DNA of 64,000 nucleotides, from NCBI GenBank assembly GCA_050633285.1, contig JBOEGG010000006.1, positions 1 to 64,000 on the forward strand, written 5' to 3'. Source of the DNA: UBA1672 sp050633285 (lineage in GTDB: Bacteria > Pseudomonadota > Alphaproteobacteria > Micavibrionales > Micavibrionaceae). The number at the start of each line of letters is the position of its first letter. Within the stretch, counting starts at the first letter, position 1. The position numbers and the translations under genes were made by a program. This document shows positions 16,880 to 25,351 of this stretch, one piece after another. The notes beneath the pieces are model-generated. The model searched no databases, had not been told where the DNA came from, and worked only from the letters and a program-made list of their open reading frames with translations.

Positions 16880-18220
16880 TTAATGCATTGATTCTGCAAC
16901 AGCATCACTTTGCGTAATGTTATCAGGGTGGTGAAGTAATGCGCTCGCCGGAACAAGGGTGAAGCCTTTATCCTTCAATGTTGGTATCCATGCTTTTAAT
17001 GCTGTGATTGTCGCCTGATGTGGGTGCCCTATTCCAATAGCATGTCCTTTTTGAGATGCTACCCGTTCTAATTTCCTCAATGCACCGTTGATAAATTCCG
17101 GTGTAATCTCATGATCAAGGAAGATGTCACGCTCGGCGTAAGACAGGCCGGCTTGCTTTGCCATATCTGCCGCGACAGATGATCCTATTGTTTTAGAATC
17201 AACAAAGTATAAATCCCGTTTTTTCAAGGCGGCCATAACACGTGCCATTGCCCTTTTGTCTTGTGTTAAGCGACTTCCCATATGATTGTTAACACCGACA
17301 TATCCAGTGAATTGAGAAAGGTCCCATTCGAGAATCTCTTGAAATTGTGCATCATCCAAAGTACCTCTTAAAACCTTCGGGCCACCATCTAACTTGGTAT
17401 TCATCGCCTCCATCGGCATATGCACCATAATTTCATGTCCGTGCTTTTTGGCTCTTTCTGTGCGCTCTTGTAAATTCTTTCCATAGGGCAGATAGGCTAA
17501 TGTTAATGGGCCATCCATAACCTCAACCAACTTACTGCGCAGGCCTAACCCCATATCATCGATAATAATGGAAATTTGCCCCTTGCCCTTTGGAGATTCA
17601 TATATGAGCTCGTGAGAAGGTTTATCCTCATTTGAGGATAGCCTGATATCAGCAATATTTGAAGATTTCGGTGGGATAATGACATCATCAGACTTAAGGC
17701 CAAGATCAGAAATAACTTCAAGAACACTTTTATCGGTATTATGGTCGATGTGTTGCTGGCTCTGTATAGGAGAAGTAGCAGCTGTAGGTTTAAAGCTTGA
17801 TCGTATCTCTGCCCCGACACCACTAGCAGGTTTTATATGGGAAAGCTCTGTTGCTTTTTCACTGGCAATAAGCTCATCAATACTAAGCTCTTCCACCAGT
17901 TCCATTTGCCCCAAAGAATCACGTCCTTGTTGTGATTGTTCATCTTCAATTACTGAGCCACTGGCAGGTTCAACTGCATTGAGCTGTGCAATGTCAGGTA
18001 AATAAGACGTTGTATCTATGCCCTTATCCATATAAAGCGCATGTTGCGCTCTTAAATTCGACGTACGAACGGTTTCTTGCTCTTGCACCGGTTTTGTTTG
18101 ATTCCAGACATGTTGCTTTCCCCCTAAAATAAAAAGGTCAGTCGCAACAATAAGAACAGCACCAATCATAACAAAGATTAGTGTTTGCACCGGATTAATT
18201 TTGTTTCTATTGTATTTCAT
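16880..18220 (-). CDS. Divergent polysaccharide deacetylase family protein (YibQ/DUF610 type)
   Basis: 446 residues. An N-terminal membrane anchor (about 12-32, LIFVMIGAVLIVATDLFILGG) is followed by a long low-complexity Ser/Glu/Asp/Gln-rich linker to about residue 210 and then the conserved domain. Domain signatures are ISIIIDDMGLG, EIMVHMPMEAMN, GVNNHMGSRLTQD and YFVDSKTIGSSVAA, typical of the YibQ clan of NodB-fold proteins acting at the cell wall. The active-site Asp pair in IIDDMG is present. The gene is convergent with trpE (20-base gap) and divergent from trpG (89-base gap), splitting the trp genes. Alphaproteobacterial homologues more often sit near ctpA. Substrate unknown. Confidence 0.87.
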   Translation of the reverse strand: MKYNRNKINPVQTLIFVMIGAVLIVATDLFILGGKQHVWNQTKPVQEQETVRTSNLRAQHALYMDKGIDTTSYLPDIAQLNAVEPASGSVIEDEQSQQGRDSLGQMELVEELSIDELIASEKATELSHIKPASGVGAEIRSSFKPTAATSPIQSQQHIDHNTDKSVLEVISDLGLKSDDVIIPPKSSNIADIRLSSNEDKPSHELIYESPKGKGQISIIIDDMGLGLRSKLVEVMDGPLTLAYLPYGKNLQERTERAKKHGHEIMVHMPMEAMNTKLDGGPKVLRGTLDDAQFQEILEWDLSQFTGYVGVNNHMGSRLTQDKRAMARVMAALKKRDLYFVDSKTIGSSVAADMAKQAGLSYAERDIFLDHEITPEFINGALRKLERVASQKGHAIGIGHPHQATITALKAWIPTLKDKGFTLVPASALLHHPDNITQSDAVAESMH

Positions 18221-18309
18221 TATGACAAATTACTCGAAACTGTCTAAAATTACAAACTTCCCTTAATAGCAGGCTTGCATTTTGTAACACAGAAGGTCAT
18301 AACAAATCC

Positions 18310-18882
18310 ATGATAACCTTAATTGATAACTATGACAGCTTTACCTATAACCTTGTTCAATATCTTGGCGATCTTGGTGCACAGGTACGTGTCTACCGTA
18401 ATGATGAATATAGCGCACAGCATGTCATTGATGAAAAACCAGCAGGAATCCTAATTTCTCCGGGGCCAAGCGACCCGGATCATGCAGGTATATGCCTTGA
18501 GTTAATTACCTTGGCAGCATCGCATAATATTCCCCTATTTGGCGTATGCCTTGGACACCAATCAATCGCACAGGCCTTTGGCGGTAATGTTATACGTGCA
18601 CCAGAGCCATTACATGGAAAAGTCTCTGACATAACGCATAGCGGGAAAACAATGTTTAAAGGTTTGCCGGAGACATACGGTGTAACACGCTACCATTCTT
18701 TAATTGCAGAAAAAGAAACACTCCCTGAGTGTCTGGAAATCACCGCACAGACAGAAGATGGAATTATTATGGGATTGTCCCATAAGGATAAACCAATTCA
18801 TGGCGTACAATTTCATCCGGAAAGTATCGCAACACAGCACGGCCACGACCTGCTAAGAAATTTTGTAGAGCTGACACAATGA
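18310..18882 (+). CDS. trpG: Anthranilate synthase component II, glutamine amidotransferase
   Basis: Supplies ammonia to TrpE. The 190-residue single class-I amidotransferase domain has the full triad: Cys80 in GVCLGHQS, His169 and Glu171 in QFHPES. The N-terminus LIDNYDSFTYNLVQYL is typical of TrpG/PabA, so it may also serve 4-amino-4-deoxychorismate synthesis. It overlaps trpD by 4 bases (ATGA), indicating translational coupling. Confidence 0.96.
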   Translation: MITLIDNYDSFTYNLVQYLGDLGAQVRVYRNDEYSAQHVIDEKPAGILISPGPSDPDHAGICLELITLAASHNIPLFGVCLGHQSIAQAFGGNVIRAPEPLHGKVSDITHSGKTMFKGLPETYGVTRYHSLIAEKETLPECLEITAQTEDGIIMGLSHKDKPIHGVQFHPESIATQHGHDLLRNFVELTQ

Positions 18883-19907
18883 TCCCACAAGTTTTAACGC
18901 AAATACAGTCCGGACAAATATTATCTGAAGAGCAAATGTATGATGCTGTTTCTTCGATTATGGAGGGGCAATGGAGTAATGAACAAATTTCTGCATTCCT
19001 TATGGGGCTATCTGTACGCGGTGAATCTGTTGCAGAAATTACTGGCGCGGCCAGAGTGATGCGTGAAAAGGCGTTGCCAATTAGTGCCCCTGAAAATGCT
19101 GTAGATTGTTGCGGTACAGGTGGTGATAAATCCGGTACATATAATATTTCTACAGCCGTAGCAATCGTGGCCGCCGCATGTGGTGTGCCTGTGGCAAAGC
19201 ATGGAAATAGGTCTGCCAGTTCAAAATCAGGCGCAGCGGATGTGTTAGAAGCGCTAGGTATTAATCTGGATGTTGAACAAGATAAACTCGAAGAAGCCAT
19301 AAAGCGCTTTAACTTTGCATTCCTAATGGCACCACGACATCACGCCGCAATGAAGTATGTTGTTCCAGTGCGCCAAGCTTTAGGTATAAGAACAATATTT
19401 AATGTGCTCGGCCCTCTATCTAACCCTGCCAAGACACAGTTCCAATTGCTTGGCGTGTTTGATAAAAAATTACTTGTACCCATTGCGCAAGTTTTGCAAA
19501 AGCTAGGTACACAAACGGCATGGGTTGTACATGGGTCTGATGGCTTGGATGAGATTACAACAACTGGTGAAACATACGTTGCCAAGTTACAAAACGGTAA
19601 AATTACAGAAGAAATACTAACACCGAACGACTTTGGCTTACATACCGCCAATGCTCAGGACTTAACTGGTGGAGAGCCTGATGTAAATGCACGTGCTTTA
19701 CTGGATGTTATGAATGGCAAAAAAAGCGCATACCGTGATATTGTTTTGGCAAATTGTGCTGCGGTTCTCATGGTATCGGAAAAGGCAGCTGATTTAAAAG
19801 CTGCTATGCAACTCGCATCACAAGCAATTGATAGCGGACGGGCTCTTGCTCTGCTGAATGATTATAAGAACTATACGATAGAACATGGAAAGAAGCACAG
19901 CTCATGA
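18879..19907 (+). CDS. trpD: Anthranilate phosphoribosyltransferase
   Basis: Joins anthranilate and PRPP in the second tryptophan step. 342 residues, with DCCGTGGDKSGTYNIST (PRPP/pyrophosphate loop near residue 76), AKHGNRSASSKSGAADVLEAL near residue 107, and LGPLSNPA plus VVHGSDGLDEITT further on. Four-base overlaps with both trpG and trpC form a coupled trpGDC unit. Confidence 0.97.
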   Translation: MIPQVLTQIQSGQILSEEQMYDAVSSIMEGQWSNEQISAFLMGLSVRGESVAEITGAARVMREKALPISAPENAVDCCGTGGDKSGTYNISTAVAIVAAACGVPVAKHGNRSASSKSGAADVLEALGINLDVEQDKLEEAIKRFNFAFLMAPRHHAAMKYVVPVRQALGIRTIFNVLGPLSNPAKTQFQLLGVFDKKLLVPIAQVLQKLGTQTAWVVHGSDGLDEITTTGETYVAKLQNGKITEEILTPNDFGLHTANAQDLTGGEPDVNARALLDVMNGKKSAYRDIVLANCAAVLMVSEKAADLKAAMQLASQAIDSGRALALLNDYKNYTIEHGKKHSS

Positions 19908-20683
19908 ATACTTTGCAAAAAATCTGTGAAAGAAAGAAAGAGCATGTAGCATATAAAAAATCCGTACGCTCTTTAAATGATTTAAAATATATATCAAATG
20001 AAAAACCACTGACATCTGGTTTCCTTAACGCTATGAAGCGTACAAATGGCCCGGCATTGATTGCTGAGGTGAAAAAAGCATCCCCAAGCAAGGGTATTAT
20101 CCGCGCTGATTTCGACCCTGTATCTATTGCGAAAATATATAAGGATAGTGGTGCATCTTGTTTATCAGTATTAACGGATGAACCATATTTTCAAGGGAAA
20201 GATGAATATTTAATGGCTGTAAAAGAGGCCGTTGACATCCCCGTATTGCGTAAGGATTTTATGATTGACCCCTATCAGATATATGAATCACGCGCGCTGG
20301 GTGCGGATTGTATATTATTGATTATGGCTGCACTGGATGATGTTTTAGCGCGTGAGCTGTATGAAACCGCGATTGCGCTACGAATGGATGTTTTGGTAGA
20401 GGTGCATGATTTGGCAGAATTAGAGCGCGCAATGCGCCTTGATCCTATGATGCTTGGTGTTAATAATCGTAATTTGAAAACATTGGATGTTGATATAACA
20501 ACATCTTTTGAACTCCTTCTTAATATCCCTGATGAATGTTATAAAATTTCAGAAAGTGGGATTGCATCTAATGAGGTTGTTACAAAGCTTCATTCAGGCG
20601 GTTATCAGGGCTTTTTGGTTGGTGAAAGCTTAATGCGGCAAGACGATATTGCCGATGCTGTACACAATCTCTTGGGGCAATAA
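19904..20683 (+). CDS. trpC: Indole-3-glycerol-phosphate synthase
   Basis: A 259-residue beta/alpha barrel that closes the indole ring in the fourth tryptophan step. Visible motifs are AEVKKASPSKGIIRADFDP (catalytic Lys), VLRKDFMIDPYQIYE, VEVHDLAELERA, GVNNRNLKTLDVD and SESGI, all conserved in the family. It is a single-function enzyme with no fused TrpF domain. It is last in the trp run; moaC and moeA, which often follow in Alphaproteobacteria, are absent and lexA comes next. Confidence 0.97.
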   Translation: MNTLQKICERKKEHVAYKKSVRSLNDLKYISNEKPLTSGFLNAMKRTNGPALIAEVKKASPSKGIIRADFDPVSIAKIYKDSGASCLSVLTDEPYFQGKDEYLMAVKEAVDIPVLRKDFMIDPYQIYESRALGADCILLIMAALDDVLARELYETAIALRMDVLVEVHDLAELERAMRLDPMMLGVNNRNLKTLDVDITTSFELLLNIPDECYKISESGIASNEVVTKLHSGGYQGFLVGESLMRQDDIADAVHNLLGQ

Positions 20684-20705
20684 AGCTAAAATACCAAGCT
20701 CCATC

Positions 20706-20734
20706 TTGACACAAACGGTGAACTAAAGTAGAAC
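20706..20734 (+). promoter_or_regulatory. lexA promoter with overlapping LexA (SOS) box
   Basis: A consensus -35 TTGACA (20706-20711) is followed after 17 bases by TAGAAC (20729-20734) as probable -10. The SOS box GAAC-TAAAGTA-GAAC (20720-20734), equal to GTTC-N7-GTTC on the other strand, covers the spacer and the -10. This is the expected design for LexA autorepression in Alphaproteobacteria. Confidence 0.8.
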
Positions 20735-20804
20735 AAATAGTGTATATCTATAATTGTTGCTGTATAAATAATATCAAAATATAACTTCTGACAAAGGCTG
20801 GAAA

Positions 20805-21494
20805 ATGCTGACAAAAAAGCAAAAGGATTTATTGCTCTTTATTCATGAGAAGATGTCCGAAGATGACATACCCCCCTCTTTCGAAGAAATGAAAGATGCG
20901 CTGGGCTTAAAATCAAAATCAGGGATTCATCGTCTTATTTCTGCATTGGTGGAGCGTGGGTACATTCAACGTCTTCCACATCGTGCAAGAGCTTTGGAAA
21001 TTAAAAAGCTTCCTGAAGGGTTCAAACCAAAAGAAACAGATAGTAGTGTTGTGGCACAAACAACACGTGAAATTACCGCAACACATGAAATTGCTGCAAA
21101 CTATTCAACGTTTGATGAAGTCCCGCTTTATGGCCGTATTGCCGCAGGTACACCAATTGAGGCAATTCGCAATGAAGGTGAAACATTACAGCTGCCGCAA
21201 GGATTTGTAGGCACAGGCGAACATTATGCCCTTACAGTTGATGGTGATTCTATGATTAAGGCTGGAATACATGATCAGGATACTGTGGTAATTAGGCGTT
21301 GTGATCGTGCGGAGAATGGTGAAATTGTCGTTGCTCTGGTAGATGATTTAGAAGTGACATTGAAACGTTTACGCCGCGCGGGAAATAAAATTGTTCTTGA
21401 GCCAGAGAACGATGATTATGAGCCGCGCATTCTTGAGCCTGATCGTGTGAAAATCCAAGGTAAGCTCGCTAGTTTAATTCGTACATATCACTAA
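20805..21494 (+). CDS. lexA: LexA repressor
   Basis: SOS master repressor, 229 residues. The N-terminal winged helix-turn-helix (1-65, with PPSFEEMKDALGLKSKSGIHRLI) binds operators, and a longer-than-E. coli linker follows, as in other Alphaproteobacteria. The C-terminal protease domain contains the Ala114-Gly115 cleavage site (RIAAGTP), nucleophile Ser149 (VDGDSMIKAG) and Lys187 (LEVTLKRL), so it should self-cleave with RecA. An SOS box over its own promoter indicates autoregulation. Its 3' end overlaps the comEC 3' end by 4 bases on the opposite strand. Confidence 0.97.
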   Translation: MLTKKQKDLLLFIHEKMSEDDIPPSFEEMKDALGLKSKSGIHRLISALVERGYIQRLPHRARALEIKKLPEGFKPKETDSSVVAQTTREITATHEIAANYSTFDEVPLYGRIAAGTPIEAIRNEGETLQLPQGFVGTGEHYALTVDGDSMIKAGIHDQDTVVIRRCDRAENGEIVVALVDDLEVTLKRLRRAGNKIVLEPENDDYEPRILEPDRVKIQGKLASLIRTYH

Positions 21495-23650
21495 TAAGAC
21501 AGCGCCTTCGTATGATAGGCCGACCATGGGCGGTTTGACGCATCTTGTGCAACCGTTCTTACATCTATGCCACCATTCGAAATTGATACAGCATGTGCAC
21601 CAAATTCCCATGTATCAAACTTTCCTATTGTCACAGTATCAGGACATAATCTCTGATTGATTTTATCGGGTGAAATAACTAAATCAGCCCAACGACATTC
21701 TTCTCTCAAAATATAAGAGCTACGAATAATAGAAATACGCTGACCCTTTATCGTAAAGCGACAACCCTCCGCGCCGCAATCTAAAAAGTCATGCGTAAGA
21801 TACTTCCCCTCTCCCTTATAGGGGAGAAGTTGTGCTGATTTTGCAGGTAATCCGTAGTATTTTTCCCATTGTTGAATAACAAAACGCTCGCTACGACGTG
21901 ACGAGACATAAAGAGTATCATCTGATCTAACTGCAAATAGTTTATGAGATGAAGATACAAGAATATCAGGGCGTGTTTGTGCGTTAATCAGTATAAGAGA
22001 AAGGCAAAGAACAGGAAGCCCAAGGAGTTTTCCCCAACTTTTCCACAAAATCATAAACAGGCATGAAGATGTTAAAAGCAAGAAAGAACCAAAGCTCCAT
22101 GTACCTGCCTGTAATATTGCGGCGGGTAAAGATGCAGCCCAATATGAAATATCAAGAATATGCCCAATCCCGAAACTAACAAGCTGTAATGGCCAATATT
22201 CAAGTCCAATAATCATGGATAACAAACTTAATAAAGCAGCAGGCATTATTATAAATGCAAGCAAGGGCACGGCGATTAAATTTGCAATTGAACCTATGAA
22301 AGAGACTTGCCCGAAATGATAAAGTGAGAATGGGGCAGTTGCAATACTAGCAATAACCGTGGTGAAGCACACACCCAGAAAATAGAGGAGTGGTGCCTGA
22401 TACCATTCCTTTTTTCTATACGCTCTCATCCAAAACTCACGCGTACACTCATAAAAGTAAATCAAACATGTCACAGCGGCATATGACATATGAAAACTTG
22501 CAGACATAAGGCTTTCGGGGGAATGAAGCAAAATTACAAATGCAGAGAACGCAACAAGGCGCAAAGAAAACGGATTGCGGTCTAAAAGGATCGCTAAAAA
22601 TACAATTGCGGTCATAAGCGTTGCACGTTGCGTTGGCACAGTAGCACCGGCAAGCAACATATAGGTGATAGTCCCCAAAAGGGTGATAATCGCCGCAATA
22701 TTTTTAATTGAATATCGCAGCGCAAATGATGGTATAGCGGCTAATACCAAACGAATGATATAGAATAGAACACTTGCGACAAGGCCAACATGCAACCCGG
22801 AGATAGCGAGCATATGTGCCAACCCTGCATCACGTATTGCCTGCCTGTCCGTACTTGATAGGGCGTTCTTTTGACCAACCATTAACGCCATGGCCACCGA
22901 GGCTTCTTGATGGGGGAGAACATCTAATATCCTCTGAGCAATGGCTTGCCGAACACTATTAATTATAGAAAAACTGTTCCTCTGGCCTTCAATTATTTCA
23001 GGCTTATTATAAATAAACCCAACAGCGCCAATACCTTGAAAATAAAGGTAACGCCTAAAATCAAAACTATCCGGAGCAAGCGGAGCAGATGGCGGGTTAA
23101 GAAGCGCTAAGGCGCGAATGCTCTGCCCAATATAAATACCCTCATCCTTACGAAGCCGTAATCGGATTTTACGTGGTGTTTCTTTAGCATCCAGATCTTC
23201 AATAGAAACAGAAGATAGGATGATACGGCTTCCTCCGCCCTCCTCCATTGTTTCTAGAGATTGGATAATGCCACTGACATTAACTGGCCCATGTTTTTTG
23301 GTAAGCATGGGCGTATGTATATGCTCTGTTCTGACTTTCCCGGCCAGAAAGCCACTGGAAATAATAAAAATGGCCAGAGAAAAGAGAGCAAGCATGCGGT
23401 TATTCGAATGCGCCCTCACGTAAAATAAGAAAATGAAGCTGATAATTTCTATAAATACGCATAATGCGATCGGTGGTTCAAATGGCAAAATGAAGTAAAG
23501 GCCAATACCAAATGCCAGAAAAACAGGCAGCCATAAAAATATATTGTCTTTTTGTTTGGATAATTCATACAAAAACCAAGAGCGTACGGAGGCAAGTTTT
23601 AAAAAATGCCCTACTCTTCCAATCCTGTCTATGCGCGCGGCATTTTGCAT
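21491..23650 (-). CDS. comEC: ComEC/Rec2-family DNA-uptake membrane channel
   Basis: About 719 residues with many membrane segments. It has the DUF4131-like N-terminus, the Competence domain (LAHMLAISGLHVGLVASVLF and ATVPTQRATLMTAIVFLAI are signature segments) and a short C-terminal region (KLFAVRSDD, DFLDCGAEGC). That region looks like a reduced soluble domain without the HxHxDH motif of the metallo-beta-lactamase part of Firmicute ComEC, which is usual for Alphaproteobacteria. It imports single-stranded DNA across the inner membrane during transformation. Start choice is ATG 23650 or TTG 23665; neither has a clear Shine-Dalgarno. It is convergent with lexA and divergent from gltX. Confidence 0.9.
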   Translation of the reverse strand: MQNAARIDRIGRVGHFLKLASVRSWFLYELSKQKDNIFLWLPVFLAFGIGLYFILPFEPPIALCVFIEIISFIFLFYVRAHSNNRMLALFSLAIFIISSGFLAGKVRTEHIHTPMLTKKHGPVNVSGIIQSLETMEEGGGSRIILSSVSIEDLDAKETPRKIRLRLRKDEGIYIGQSIRALALLNPPSAPLAPDSFDFRRYLYFQGIGAVGFIYNKPEIIEGQRNSFSIINSVRQAIAQRILDVLPHQEASVAMALMVGQKNALSSTDRQAIRDAGLAHMLAISGLHVGLVASVLFYIIRLVLAAIPSFALRYSIKNIAAIITLLGTITYMLLAGATVPTQRATLMTAIVFLAILLDRNPFSLRLVAFSAFVILLHSPESLMSASFHMSYAAVTCLIYFYECTREFWMRAYRKKEWYQAPLLYFLGVCFTTVIASIATAPFSLYHFGQVSFIGSIANLIAVPLLAFIIMPAALLSLLSMIIGLEYWPLQLVSFGIGHILDISYWAASLPAAILQAGTWSFGSFLLLTSSCLFMILWKSWGKLLGLPVLCLSLILINAQTRPDILVSSSHKLFAVRSDDTLYVSSRRSERFVIQQWEKYYGLPAKSAQLLPYKGEGKYLTHDFLDCGAEGCRFTIKGQRISIIRSSYILREECRWADLVISPDKINQRLCPDTVTIGKFDTWEFGAHAVSISNGGIDVRTVAQDASNRPWSAYHTKALSY

Positions 23651-23704
23651 GCTAATGTCCGACAAAATTTATTTCCGTATATTCTTAAAAGGCGTCAGAT
23701 TGAT

Positions 23705-25105
23705 ATGACTGTTGTAACACGTTTTCCCCCTTCTCCTACAGGATTTATGCATGTTGGTAATGCTCGTACGGCGCTACTGAATTGGTTATATGCGCGCCAT
23801 CATGGTGGCGAATTTGTGGTTCGTATCGAAGATACTGACAGAAAACGCCATTCGGAAGAGGCTGTTGCGGCGATTATGGATGGACTGAAATGGCTTGGTC
23901 TGGATCATGATGGTGAGGTTACATCTCAATTTTCGCGTCTTGAGCGCCATGCTGAAGTTGCCAAGCAAATGGTAGAAAAAGGACAAGCTTATTATTGTTA
24001 TTGCTCCCCCGAAGAGCTAGACGAAATGCGCAGCTCTGCTCGTGAAGAAGGAAGAAAAACATTCTATGATCGCCGTTGGCGCGATGCGGATCAATCTACA
24101 GCTCCAAGCGATGTAAAGCCTGTTGTGCGTATTAAGGCACCATTAGATGGGGAGACAACAATTAAAGATCGTGTCCAAGGCGAGGTCACAGTATCGAATG
24201 ATCAACTGGATGATTTCATTATACTACGCAGTGACGGTACACCAACTTATATGCTGTCGGTTGTTGTAGATGATCACGATATGGACATTACGCATATTAT
24301 GCGCGGTGATGACCACCTGAATAATACGTTCCGTCAAAAAGTAATTTTTGATGCGATGGGGTGGGACGTCCCTGAATTTGCCCATGTGCCTCTTATACAT
24401 GGAAAAGATGGCGGGAAATTCTCTAAACGCCACGGTGCACAAAGCGTGCAGGAATATCGTGAAATGGGTTATCTACCTGAGGCACTGGTAAATTATCTCC
24501 TGCGCCTTGGTTGGTCACATGGTGATGATGAAATTATACCGCGCGATAAAGCAATTGAATGGTTTAATTTAGAGAGCATCGGTAAGGCGGCATCTAAATT
24601 TGATTTCGATAAATTAGAAAGCCTAAATGCGCATTACATTAAAGAAACTCCTATCGAGGAATTGATAGAGCTTGCAAAGCCGTTTTACAAACAACGTCAT
24701 GGTGTTGAGCTTAATGATGAAATTATTGCACGTATTACGAAACATGGTGATGAGTTAAAGTCGCGTGCAAAGACATTGTTACAATTAACTGATGAGTCTG
24801 CATTTTATGGCTTAACTACACCGTTATCCTTTGATGAGAAAGCGCAAAAAACTCTTCAAGATGCTGCAGAGTTGGATATTCTCCCCGCTCTACAAAATGC
24901 ATTACAGTCCATAGATAATTTTACAGCTGAAAATATTCAGGCATGTGTAAAAGAACTATCAAAGGATCTTGTTGACGGTAAAATGGGCAAAGTGGCAATG
25001 CCTTTGCGCGCCGCTTTAACAGGAACGACTGTTTCACCGTCTGTTTTTGTTGCTGCCGAAATTCTGGGTAAAGAGGAAACATGTGCGCGTCTTGCTGCTG
25101 CTTAG
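23705..25105 (+). CDS. gltX: Glutamyl-tRNA synthetase
   Basis: Class-I synthetase charging tRNA-Glu, 466 residues from ATG 23705. The frame is open back to 23606, but those 33 codons overlap the comEC 5' end and precede the conserved start TRFPPSPTGFMHVGNART. Signature 1 is HVGN at 16-19 (HIGH class) and signature 2 is KFSKRHG around residues 237-245. The anticodon-binding C-terminus (to LGKEETCARLAAA) is complete. A bulged hairpin spans the stop codon (25086-25118) but lacks a T run. Confidence 0.96.
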   Translation: MTVVTRFPPSPTGFMHVGNARTALLNWLYARHHGGEFVVRIEDTDRKRHSEEAVAAIMDGLKWLGLDHDGEVTSQFSRLERHAEVAKQMVEKGQAYYCYCSPEELDEMRSSAREEGRKTFYDRRWRDADQSTAPSDVKPVVRIKAPLDGETTIKDRVQGEVTVSNDQLDDFIILRSDGTPTYMLSVVVDDHDMDITHIMRGDDHLNNTFRQKVIFDAMGWDVPEFAHVPLIHGKDGGKFSKRHGAQSVQEYREMGYLPEALVNYLLRLGWSHGDDEIIPRDKAIEWFNLESIGKAASKFDFDKLESLNAHYIKETPIEELIELAKPFYKQRHGVELNDEIIARITKHGDELKSRAKTLLQLTDESAFYGLTTPLSFDEKAQKTLQDAAELDILPALQNALQSIDNFTAENIQACVKELSKDLVDGKMGKVAMPLRAALTGTTVSPSVFVAAEILGKEETCARLAAA

Positions 25106-25167
25106 CAATTCTGACGCGTAATGCACCATACCTCATACGCACGTACATACACTAAAAAAGATGCAGA

Positions 25168-25196
25168 TTGATACAATGTCCATTGTGTATTACAAT
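25168..25196 (+). promoter_or_regulatory. Strong gltA promoter with operator-like dyad in the spacer
   Basis: TTGATA (25168-25173) and TACAAT (25191-25196) each match the sigma70 consensus in five of six bases and are spaced by 17. Within the spacer lies the dyad ACAATG-TC-CATTGT (25173-25186), positioned for a dimeric regulator. The predicted leader to the gltA ATG is about 150 bases. Confidence 0.6.
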
Positions 25197-25351
25197 GGCT
25201 ATCCAACATGCTTTTTAATTCTTAAGAAGCAATCCTATCAATTACATCGAATTCTTTGGTGTATTTCAATTATTCATTAAGCTTTTATCGCTATTCTCTC
25301 GTGAAAGCTGTTTTTATGATTTTAACCTTACCGTGTGGGGAAACCAAGCTT

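Noticed and set aside
15304..18309. Tryptophan attenuator before trpE or trpG
   Set aside because: No short open frame with clustered Trp codons and no terminator/antiterminator pair is visible; the trpE upstream gap is only 23 bases.
23606..23704. N-terminal extension of gltX
   Set aside because: The 33 codons overlap the comEC 5' end and precede the conserved start of GltX; ATG 23705 is preferred.
25086..25118. Hairpin spanning the gltX stop codon as a terminator
   Set aside because: CGCGTC/GACGCG and TTGCT/AGCAA can pair, but no T run follows, so termination is not supported.
25256..25351. N-terminal extension of gltA from a TTG
   Set aside because: The segment is not typical of citrate synthase and lies in the likely leader downstream of a strong promoter.
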